Shown: one piece after another, positions 10,011 to 16,900 of the stretch
Layout: each line of letters starts with the position of its first letter
How positions within the stretch are numbered: position 1 is the stretch's first letter
NCBI RefSeq assembly: GCF_000275845.1
Contig: NW_006766910.1
Span: 1-16,900, forward strand
DNA from: Dichomitus squalens LYAD-421 SS1
Taxonomy: Eukaryota > Basidiomycota > Agaricomycetes > Polyporales > Polyporaceae
Length of the DNA stretch: 16,900 bases
Direction of reading: 5' to 3'
Notes under the pieces: generated by a model
The model's input: only the letters and a program-made list of their open reading frames with translations
What the model was told of the DNA's origin: nothing
The model's database searches: none
Translations under genes and position numbers: made by a program

Positions 10011-10380
10011 TGTTGAACCCGGGGGGCGAAGGCCTCTCCCACAGGTGGCAACGACAGCGGATAGCCTGCAACTCACCTAGAAGGGTTGTTGGTTGTAAGA
10101 GGCTTGTTAGAGCGATGAGAGGAGATGTTCGAGTGAACTGAACTGTAGATTGGGGGTACAGAGGTCCTCTATATATACTACTGTACATCTGTGGCTACGT
10201 AGTACTATACAGTACATTCCCAGGATGCACAGTCGCACAGAGAAGCAGTGCGTACACAGCGAAGCTATGTGTGTACCATATGAGTAGTACAGCCTCGGTT
10301 ATTGCAGTAACCGGCTGTGCCGTTCCATATCTTGTGATGGCTGTGTTAGGCAAGCTGTGTAAACCAGCGCCTGTTCAACA
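10011..10380 (-). mobile_element. Copia solo LTR with 5-bp target duplication
   Basis: It is 370 bp, bounded by TGTTGAAC and GTTCAACA, and flanked by CTGCT on both sides (10006-10010 and 10381-10385). It differs from the LTR at 176-545 at eight positions. A single LTR with a perfect duplication is the usual product of recombination between the two LTRs of a full element. It sits in the first coding intron of the Plavaka transposase (9950-10600), in minus orientation, with its TATA box at 10169-10177. Confidence 0.95.
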
Positions 10381-10600
10381 CTGCTGGAAGGCCTTGGTGC
10401 CATCGCTGTCCCTGGAGCACTTGGGAACCTCCCTTACAGTGACCCGGATCCCAGCCATCGTAGTGCACGGTCACGTCTTCGAGCGGGCCAGCCATAGCAG
10501 AGATAAACCCTCAAGGGCTTTCCTGTACTTCCTCCTCATGTGCTGCCAGTGCCTTTGATATGCTAGTGAATGCATCTGATCTCACAAAACTCCTTCCCAG
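10381..10600. other. Unexplained remainder of the first transposase intron
   Basis: After subtraction of the solo LTR and one CTGCT copy, the intron 9950-10600 is still 276 nt, several times longer than the other introns here (50-62 nt in this gene). The extra sequence is GC-rich and has short open frames on both strands but no family I recognise. It ends in a good acceptor, CCTTCCCAG, at 10600. An old insertion or captured fragment is possible; I found no target duplication. Confidence 0.35.
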
Positions 10601-11641
10601 GTGGCAGAACGTCTTGCGCTGTCCTTCAATACTTGGCGCAAGCTCAATAAGCTTGTCGACACCCATCTCCCTCCCGCACGCCCGCGGTTCCAGAGGCACG
10701 AGATTGTTGTCGCCGGAGAGGCGTTCGAAGTCTTCTTCCGCGATGTTTTAGCCTGCATCGAATCTCTCTTCTCAGATCCGGAGTTCGCGCCTATTCTATT
10801 GCTTGTGCCGGAGCGGCACTATGCAGATGCAGACAAGACCATCCGAGTTTATTTTGACATGAACACTGGCAAGTGGTGGTGGTCGACGCAGGTAAGTTGT
10901 CGTGGATTACCGTGTACTGCTCCCGCAATAACTGTTAATATCACATTGTATAGAAGCAACTTGAACAAGAGAAACCCGGTGCCACAGTCGTCCCCGTAAT
11001 TATCTCATCAGACAAAACCCAGCTGACCACCTTCGGAAACAAAACCGCTTACCCCGTCTACATGACACTTGGCAATTTACCCAAGGACATTCGCTGCAAA
11101 CCATCGGGTCGCGGCCAAATTTTGCTTGCGTACCTCCCTACGTCCCGTCTTCTCCATATCAAGAATAAGGCCACGCGCCGCCGTACCTTAGCCAACCTAT
11201 TCCACACCTGCATGACACGAATTTTGGCGCCTCTCACCTCCGCAGGAGTGAACGGAATGGAGCTGGTCAGTGGGGATAGTCTCATTCGTCGTGGACATCC
11301 TATTCTTGCGACCTACGTTGGAGATTACCCCGAGCAGGTCCTGGTGACCGGGTGCAAGATGGGCGAGTGTCCGAAGTGCACCATCGGACGTCATGAGGTC
11401 GGTGCCTCCCATGAGCCCTCCCAGCCTCTCTGGGACCTCGGAAAGGTCCTCGACACCCTTGCTGCACTTGACGAAGGTCCTCGCGCATTCGCAAGTGCGT
11501 GTCGGGAGGTTGGAATCAAGCCCATCTCCCATCCGTAACACAAGACATGTGCGAGATACCGTTGGCAAAGTGTCGCAAGCTGTGGTTGACAGGCATGCGG
11601 CGGCAGCGAGCGTCAATCTCTTCAGTACCATACGCCTCCAT

Positions 11642-12565
11642 CAGGAAAACGTCACGGACTTGGACCCATACTTGGGCCCAAGTTCATGTACTTGGACTCA
11701 AGTCCGTGTACTTGGCCTCAAGTCCATGTACTTGGTCCCAAGTACACAGACTTGACCCAAGTCTATATACTTGGGGTACTTGGGGTACTTGGGCCACAAC
11801 TTGGACTTTACATGTTGACTTCAGTATACTCAGGCCTCAATTTGAGCAATTGGTGTTCTATCAGTCACACATCTTGTATACTTCTTATGTAATAATATCT
11901 ATCATAGACATCCATACACTAGTTGTAAACCAGTCTGTTTTAAGGCTGTAGAAGCAGCTTTATAGTCTATTAGAAGAAGGGCAATAACATGTGATAGAAG
12001 ACTTTAAGTTGTTACAATGTGCTTGTTTCAGTAGTGATACAGAGGTACAATATCCAGATAATGCTCAAGAATAGTGGTATCAGTGGTGGATGTCCAAGTT
12101 CTGCTATGGTACAGGAGAGGATGGTGAAGAATTTCTCGGAGTCCAGCAAAGAGCGCTATATATGGCTGCTATTCTGTGCTATAGTGTGAGCTTGTGTAGT
12201 GTAGCGGTTGAACATACTGTGTTGGACACTGAAATTGCAGGTTGCTGGTTCAATTCCCTGTGGTGGCATTTTTTTTGCCGCCGCTGCACCCACTAACAAA
12301 TATTGTACACTTGACCTTGATCAAGAGCAGCTGTCCTTTGATTTACTTCCATGCATATCATCTTTATTCAATACATCTCACAGTGAACTTGGGCATGAAC
12401 TTGAACAGGGACTTGGAGGACTTGGCCAAGTACCTGGTACTTGGCCAAGTCGACCCACCCGACTTGGCCAAGTCCATTGGACTTGGGGTACTTGAGGTAC
12501 TTGGGATACTTGAGGTACTTGGCCAAGTACCCCAAGTACCTGTACAAGTCCGTGACGTTTTCCTG
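11642..12565. mobile_element. 924-bp non-autonomous element with CAG..CTG ends and dense ACTTGG repeats
   Basis: The ends are 21-base perfect inverted repeats starting CAGGAAAACGTCACGGACTT. AT is duplicated outside both ends (11640-11641 and 12566-12567). Removing the element and one AT restores the transposase frame (WIHD-MEAYGTEEIDARC on the minus strand), which supports the boundaries. The outer 160-200 bp on both sides carry about fifteen or more copies each of ACTTG or CAAGT, mostly as ACTTGG/CCAAGT in both orientations. The AT-rich centre has no transposase frame but has a tRNA-like Pol III unit. It lies within the inverted segment. Confidence 0.85.
12190..12276 (+). ncRNA. tRNA-derived Pol III unit (SINE-like relic)
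   Basis: An A-box-like TAGTGTAGCGGTT lies near 12197-12209. A B-box-like GGTTCAATTCC lies about 40 bp downstream (near 12247-12257). An eight-T run at 12269-12276 could terminate Pol III. The spacing and order match a tRNA. The acceptor and T stems do not pair properly and the anticodon arm is degenerate, so this is not a working tRNA. It is probably the head of a tRNA-derived SINE or a decayed tRNA copy inside the AT-rich core of the surrounding element. Confidence 0.45.
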
Positions 12566-13318
12566 ATGTCGTGGATCCAGGCGAGAAGGTGTTTAACAAC
12601 ACCTTGGTAGAGCTGATGAAGAATGTCGGGGGTAATGGAGAGGAAGATGTTCGCGTACGGGAGATCTTGCCAAAACTGGCAAAGAACACCAGGACATCTC
12701 TCGGATTCTGCTCGGACTTGTGATTGGACTTCCTCTGCCCGGCGGTCTCTCCTCCGCTCGCCTTGTGCGAGCCACGCATGCTCTCCTTGACTTCTTATAT
12801 CTTGCTCAGTATCCGACTCACACCACAAGGACCCTTGACCTCCTCGAAGAACATCTCCAGGCCTTCCATGCGAACAAGAGCATTTTCGTTGACCTCGGCA
12901 TCCGCACGCACTTCGAGCTTCCCAAGCTCCATTCCCTCGACCACTATCGCCACTCTATAGAGCTCTTCGGAACAACAGACAACTACGACACCCAGTATTC
13001 CGAACGCCTACACATCGACTTTGCTAAGGATGCATATCGCGCCACAAACAAGAAGGACGAACTCACGCAGATGACGGTTTGGCTCGAGCTCAAGGAGAAG
13101 ATCTTGCGACACGAGAAGTATATCGAGTGGCGTTTGAAACAGCTCAATTTGATTTCAACAGGAACCGCATCTGTCCCGCAAGATTCTGTCAATGTACCTC
13201 CGCTCCCTCCTGTCGTTGATATTCCCGAGTCATCAGCAGATGTGTTGCACAAACACATCCATATGTCTCGCTACGCCTCTGTCAAGGGCGTCAGCTTCGA
13301 GGATATCACGAACAAGTA

Positions 13319-14633
13319 CTCATACTGATGGAAAGTGTTCGAACACCCCCACGATCACGTAATGTGCCAGCAAGATGGGTGCGCGTCGCTGTGTTTCTGC
13401 CATTGTCTCATGCCACCTGCTGGGATCTGCGAGCTCTCTCCATCTCGTCGTGGTGCTATATGTATTCTACATTCACTGGGCTATTCCTGTCACGAGATTG
13501 CTAAGCAATGCAATTGTGCACCTTCGACTGTCACTTACACGGTCCAGCGTGACCGCAACTATCATACACGAAATTCCCTGCCCCGCTCTGGTTGCCCATC
13601 AACTCTTACAGACCGGAAGACACGCCTCATCCTTCATGAGGTCAAGAAGAACCGTACAACACCCTATACGGGCATTGCTGACCTTGTTGGAGAAGTCACT
13701 GGACGGCAAGTCCGAGAGGTGGCCTATGCTGCCGGATACCGTCGTCATGTTGCGCACCGTAAGCCCTTCCTTACCAAGAATAATGTCCGAAAACGCATAG
13801 CATGGGCTCGGGAGAATGAGGGAAGGGATTGGAGAGTGGTTATTTGGACGGATGAGGTCAGGCTGGAGTTGGGGGAACGTCCCGGTCGCCGCTATGTCAC
13901 AAGGAAGGCAGGTGAAGAGTTCTTGCAAGAGAACATCCAACCCACATTCCGGAGCGGCCGCAAGTCAATCATGCTGTGGGGCTGCATAGCACAGGATGCA
14001 AAAGAACCGCTCATACAGCTGGAGCTTGGGCAGGACCTGGTGGACGAAGCAGAGGGAGGGCAGCCAAAGCGTGGGAAGGGTGGGCTGACGGGTCCTCAGT
14101 ATGTCCGTCAAGTCTTAGAAGGTCCGCTTCTTGGCTTCTATGAGCATATGAAGAAGCAGAAGGGAAGGGAGGTTCTTGTTGTCGAGGATGGGGCACCAGC
14201 GCACACCAGTCGGGTCGCAAAAGCTGCTCGAGCACGACTCAACATCCACACACTCACTCACCCTCCCAATTCCCCAGACCTGAATCCCATCGAGCTGGTT
14301 TGGAAGATCCTGAAGGATCGTGTTGCACAAATCCCAGGTTCACACAACTCCCTCACACAACTTTGGGCGGCAGCACAACACGTGTGGGAGGAGTTAACAA
14401 TCGAGGAAATTTGGGCAGTTGCCGGGACGATGGAGGACCGTGTTGCTGCTGTCAAGTCCCGTAAAGGACTCCATACCCCATTTTGATAGTACTCGTAAAT
14501 GTGCTGTAATGTATACTACATATCTACATCATGTCGCTGTATTCTGTCTAATGGGGGGTGTAGAACGGATGCATCGATGATGAGTACGAGAGCGCCCTAT
14601 GTCACGTGTTCGAACACTTTCCGTCAGTATGAG
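13319..14633 (+). mobile_element. Tc1/mariner transposon, 1,315 bp, apparently complete
   Basis: The ends are 28-bp inverted repeats starting CTCATACTGAYGGAAAGTGT with one mismatch. They contain the palindrome GTGTTCGAACAC. TA is duplicated directly outside (13317-13318 and 14634-14635), the hallmark of this superfamily. Removing the element and one TA joins AAC AAG TA to C GGC GCG and restores the Plavaka reading frame (NKYGASYFRD). It carries one intact transposase gene in the same orientation as the host gene. Confidence 0.96.
13362..14486 (+). CDS. Tc1/mariner DD34E transposase, 374 residues, intact
   Basis: This single-exon gene encodes a cut-and-paste transposase that would bind the 28-bp ends and insert at TA. 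The first half shows a helix-turn-helix segment (SRRGAICILHSLGYSCHEIA, then CAPSTVTY) and a second basic DNA-binding part ending near RKRIAWARENEGRDW. The catalytic DDE triad is visible: D164 in WTDEV, D276 in VVEDGAPAHT, and E311 in SPDLNPIELVW. There are 34 residues between the last two, the Tc1 DD34E signature. The motif IMLWGCI between them is also typical. I chose the ATG at 13362; a second in-frame ATG (MPPAGICEL) lies downstream and could be the true start. The length fits fungal members of the family. No stop or frameshift was seen, so it could still be active. Confidence 0.92.
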   Translation: MCQQDGCASLCFCHCLMPPAGICELSPSRRGAICILHSLGYSCHEIAKQCNCAPSTVTYTVQRDRNYHTRNSLPRSGCPSTLTDRKTRLILHEVKKNRTTPYTGIADLVGEVTGRQVREVAYAAGYRRHVAHRKPFLTKNNVRKRIAWARENEGRDWRVVIWTDEVRLELGERPGRRYVTRKAGEEFLQENIQPTFRSGRKSIMLWGCIAQDAKEPLIQLELGQDLVDEAEGGQPKRGKGGLTGPQYVRQVLEGPLLGFYEHMKKQKGREVLVVEDGAPAHTSRVAKAARARLNIHTLTHPPNSPDLNPIELVWKILKDRVAQIPGSHNSLTQLWAAAQHVWEELTIEEIWAVAGTMEDRVAAVKSRKGLHTPF

Positions 14634-15595
14634 TACGGCGCGAGCTACTTTCGTGACACACTTGCCCGTTACATTGTCAAGACCACCAACCCGGCGTTGA
14701 CGGTTCAGCAAGTTGAATACAAGTCCTCGCGTATATTCCTCCAATTTCAGACTCTGCCGGTCTATCACAAGGTCAAGTTATGGATCGTGGACCCCGATGG
14801 CTTAGCAGCACCTGGGACAGAAACCCGCGATGTTGTACATGCCCCCGCGACACGCACAACAAGGCGTGGAACAACGCTACCTGGCCGATTCGACACTGCA
14901 CTAATCAAGGTACCCATCCCAGCATCTAATGAGCCTCGTGAGGATTTGGCACAATGTGAGCAACCTTACACACTTCCTACAGTACATACTCATATCTATT
15001 GCTAGGGCTCAAAGTTGCGCGCGTGCGCATAGTCTTCAAAATTCCAGAGCGCGGTCTACAGGACTTGTTCCCGCACATAGCACATGACAAACGCCCGCAA
15101 CACTTAGCATATATAGAGTTGTTCACTGACCTAGATACCAAGGGCATTGACCATGGACTGTACAAGATTTCTCCAGCTTCAAACGGACAGGGTCAACATC
15201 TAGCCGTGATCATACCTGTCGAGGATATTGAGCGTAGCTGTCATCTGATACCGCATTTTGGACCTGTTGCGCCCCGTGAAGGCACTTCTCACAACGTCTT
15301 GGACAAATGTACTACACTGTACCTCAATTCTTTTGCAGATCGTAATACATATAAGCTGATTTATTGAACTCCCTATCACGATGAGACGCGGCGGCTCTGC
15401 CTATAGCGCTCGAAGGTGCCGATGCATACGGAGGTCATGCACGGCCTCACACCTTGTATTTCATGCTCCTTGTCCCAGGAAACTCCTAGTGTAAGTCATC
15501 TTGCATCTAGAATACTAGAGCCAGGTCAGCTCCGATGTTTGTATTCTTGATGTCGCGTTAGTAGGCCATTATGCCCTTTATGGTCATTATAGCGC

Positions 15596-15643
15596 CGACA
15601 TAGCTAAATTAGTTCTAAAAAGCGCGGGGGGTTTTTCCTAATG
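15596..15643 (-). repeat. Right terminal inverted repeat of the Plavaka element
   Basis: Read on the minus strand it begins CATTAGGAAAAACCCCCCGC, followed by CTTTTTAGAACTAA. This pairs with the left end at 3572-3660 after allowing for a longer C run and about 15 extra bases there. TT follows the end at 15644-15645 and matches the TT before the left end. The 3' flank of the transposase gene, 15368-15595, holds no gene that I can see. Confidence 0.5.
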
Positions 15644-15679
15644 TTCTTGGTCTCACAAACGCCACCCTATCTCCCAGTT

Positions 15680-16251
15680 TGTCACGGACGCTGGACAGAC
15701 ACCCCTTATTGCCGCCCATTCCCCTCCCCTTGACGCCCACCTTCCATTTTCGGACCATTTCCTTTCCTAGCCCATCCCAGTTTGGACACTGTAGATACTT
15801 TCCCACCGCCACATGCTCCGTTCCCGTGATCATCATGCTCTTGCCTTTTCTTTCTCGCCCTTTGTTCTTCCTTTGTCATCTTCACTGCCTCGCTCTCGCG
15901 CTTTGTCTTTGGTTGCTAAGCAGCCCCTCGAGTATATAAGGACTCTCTTAGGCGCTCCCTAGTCCCCATCTCGACCTCTTGGTCATTGGGACTAGGTGAG
16001 TGACCATAGCGTTGTATCTCCCTTCGATTGCTAATGTATAACTTGGTCATTGGGACTAGTCTGTCGCTGGTTGCATGAAGACTAGCTTTCGTCGGTCTTG
16101 TGCCTTCGTGCCAACCGCCGCTCTGCCCCGTCGAGTTTTCTGATACGTTTATCCCTCTCACCCTCTCTTCTCCCCTTTCGGCTCCTCGCCGCTCGCCTAC
16201 GGGGTCGTCGCCGAACGTCGACCCGAGTCTACGCGCCTAGTCGCCGCGACA
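15680..16251 (+). mobile_element. Solo LTR (probably Ty3/gypsy), plus orientation
   Basis: It is 572 bp, starts TGTCACGG and ends GACA, with 5-bp duplications CAGTT on both sides (15675-15679 and 16252-16256). A TATA box TATATAAG lies at 15933-15940. An 18-bp word CTTGGTCATTGGGACTAG occurs twice (15978-15995 and 16042-16059). No internal retrotransposon sequence adjoins it. The TGTCAC start suggests Ty3/gypsy, but nothing coding is present to prove the superfamily. Confidence 0.92.
15933..15940 (+). promoter_or_regulatory. TATA box in the gypsy-like LTR
   Basis: TATATAAG is followed by GACTCTC about two-fifths of the way into the LTR, where an LTR promoter is expected. The inverted partner LTR has the same box on the minus strand at 16639-16646, so the two would drive converging transcripts. 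Confidence 0.55.
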
Positions 16252-16328
16252 CAGTTGCTGCAGTTATGGATTAAAGGTAATGAGGCTAAGCCCTACCAGA
16301 GACGTTCCATACTCAGCCCGATTGCCAC
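16252..16328. other. 77-bp spacer between two inverted solo LTRs
   Basis: The spacer begins with the CAGTT target duplication of the left LTR and ends with GCCAC, the expected duplication of the right LTR. No gene was seen. It forms the loop of the large imperfect inverted repeat. Confidence 0.7.
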
Positions 16329-16899
16329 TGTCGTGGCGACTAGGTGCGTAGACTCGGGTCGATGTTCGGCGACGACCCCGTAGGCGAGCGGCAAGGAGCC
16401 GAAAGGGGAAAGAGAGAGGGAGAGGGATAAACGTGACAGAAAACTCGACGAGGGCAGAGCGGAGGTCGGCACGAAGGCACGAGACCTACGAAAGCTAGTC
16501 TTCACGCAGGCAGCGACAGACTAGTCCCAATGACCAAGTTATACATTAGCAATCGGAGGGAGATACAACGCTATGGTCACTCACCTAGTCCCAATGACCA
16601 AGAGGTCGAGATGGGGACTAGGGAGTGCCTAAGGGGTCCTTATATACTAGAAGGGCTGCTTAGCAACCAAAGACAAGGCGCGAGAGCGAGGCAGTGAAGA
16701 TGACAAAGGGAGAACAAAGGGCGGGAAGGAAAAGGCAAAGGCATGGCGATCACGGGAACGTAGCATGCGGGTGTGGGAACGTATCTGCAGTGTCCAAACT
16801 GGGATGGGCTAAGAAAGGAAATGGTCCGAAAATGGAAGGTGGGCGTCAAGGGGAGGGGAATGGGCGGCAAAAAGGGGCGTCTGTCCAACGTCCGTGACA
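16329..16899 (-). mobile_element. Second LTR of the same family, minus orientation
   Basis: It is the inverted counterpart of 15680-16251, starting (plus strand) TGTC and ending CCGTGACA at 16899. It has the TATA box and the duplicated 18-bp word in the matching places. The flank before it is GCCAC, and the single base after it (16900) is G. That agrees with a GCCAC duplication but cannot be confirmed at the window edge. It differs from the left copy by scattered substitutions and small indels. It is probably also a solo LTR; a full element extending to the right is not excluded. Confidence 0.88.
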
Positions 16900-16900
16900 G

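Larger units (their letters stand above)
11536..12675 (-). other. 1,140-bp inverted segment inside the transposase gene
   Basis: Upstream of 11536 the plus-strand frame ends ..GIKPISHP followed by a stop. The expected next residues FWQDLPYANIFLSITPD are found on the minus strand reading down from 12675. The minus strand ends ..ANGISHMSCV at 11536, and its expected continuation GKEHQDISRILLGL starts on the plus strand at 12676. Flipping 11536-12675 restores both junctions in frame with no base lost or gained. The breakpoints carry no inverted repeat; a short direct word TGGCAA is near both. Confidence 0.92.
9125..15367 (+). pseudogene. Plavaka-family transposase, broken by three insertions and one inversion
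   Basis: Host coding pieces: 9125-9949, 10601-10891, 10954-11535, an inverted part inside 11536-12675, 12676-13318, 14636-14955 and 15006-15367. Without insertions they total 3,237 nt (1,078 residues). I chose the start at 9125 because it precedes a C2H2 finger (C25, C28, H40, H45); the upstream frame looks like leader. An acidic, proline-rich linker follows, then the Plavaka core: WWWSTQ, SSDKTQLTTFGNK, AYPVYMTLGNLPKDIR, FVGDYPEQ-like YVGDYPEQ, CPKC, FLSITPDILHQL (now on the minus strand), EIDARCRRMP (minus), LLDFLYLAQYP, FHANKSIFVDLG, LPKLHSLDHYRHSI, SERLHIDFAKDAYRATN. The C-terminal GRFDTALIK and FGPVAPRE segments lie beyond the Tc1 insertion. Plavaka transposases belong to the CACTA-related superfamily and would cut at the element's ends. 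Introns are 10892-10953, 14956-15005 and the enlarged 9950-10600. No functional protein can be made here. Confidence 0.9.
3572..15643 (+). mobile_element. Proposed two-gene Plavaka (CACTA-like) DNA transposon, 12.07 kb with nested insertions
   Basis: The left end reads CATTACGGAAA followed by a run of C and GCG. The complement of the right end reads CATTAGGAAAAACCCCCCGC. Both then carry a CTTTTTAGARCTAA motif. The dinucleotide TT flanks both ends (3570-3571 and 15644-15645). CATTAG/CTAATG and TTAGTTC motifs recur inside the left end and, less often, the right. The interval holds two divergent genes reading outward, DUF6532 (minus) and Plavaka transposase (plus). Each stops a few hundred bases before an end. 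Subtracting the nested insertions leaves roughly 8 kb, a reasonable size for a CACTA-type element. The terminal repeats are imperfect and the 2-bp duplication is weak evidence. If the left end is wrong, the DUF6532 gene could be an ordinary neighbour. Confidence 0.55.

Noticed and set aside
11660..12550. Long frames in the ACTTGG-rich ends that translate to repeated TW/VLGQVH peptides
   Set aside because: They are translations of the short subterminal DNA motif and occur on both strands. They are not proteins.
13335..13361. GTG codon as start of the Tc1 transposase
   Set aside because: It lies within the terminal inverted repeat of the transposon, and GTG starts are not expected in a fungal nuclear gene.

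Overview
The window looks like a transposon-dense stretch of a basidiomycete (Agaricomycetes-type) genome. The genes have many 50-75 nt GT-AG introns. The recognisable families are typical of mushroom-forming fungi: a DUF6532 protein, a Plavaka transposase with an N-terminal C2H2 finger, and a short-loop multi-pass membrane protein. No rRNA, intact tRNA or CRISPR array was seen.

Layout. (1) 1-545: 5' end of a Ty1/copia retrotransposon on the minus strand (leader, primer-binding site, 370-bp LTR) that runs off the left edge. It interrupts a membrane-protein gene (546-1354, minus). (2) 1355-3571: mostly non-coding, with a 314-bp terminal-inverted-repeat element (2650-2963) packed with GCAATA motifs. 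(3) 3572-15643: a proposed 12-kb Plavaka/CACTA-like element with CATTA..TAATG ends and two divergent genes. These are an apparently intact 12-exon, 857-codon DUF6532 gene (minus, 4127-8726) and a Plavaka transposase gene (plus, 9125-15367). (4) 15680-16899: two solo LTRs of one family in opposite orientation, forming a large imperfect palindrome.

The 12-kb element has been repeatedly invaded. A hAT-like MITE (8-bp duplication TGAGCCTG) sits exactly on a splice acceptor of the DUF6532 gene and regenerates it. A probable 672-bp insertion lies in another intron of that gene. The transposase gene carries a copia solo LTR (duplication CTGCT), a 924-bp non-autonomous element with a Pol III-like tRNA relic (duplication AT), a clean 1,140-bp inversion, and a full Tc1/mariner element with an intact DD34E transposase (duplication TA). 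Subtracting the insertions, reversing the inversion and removing the introns gives 3,237 coding bases, an exact multiple of three, with no stop seen in the segments I translated. The transposase was therefore intact until these events.

How the parts relate: the Plavaka transposase would have mobilised the unit and is now dead at this locus. The DUF6532 gene may be transposon cargo and still looks expressible. The Tc1 transposase is the only mobilisation gene here that looks intact. All splice sites and boundaries were read by eye; family names come from recognising conserved protein segments, not from a search.
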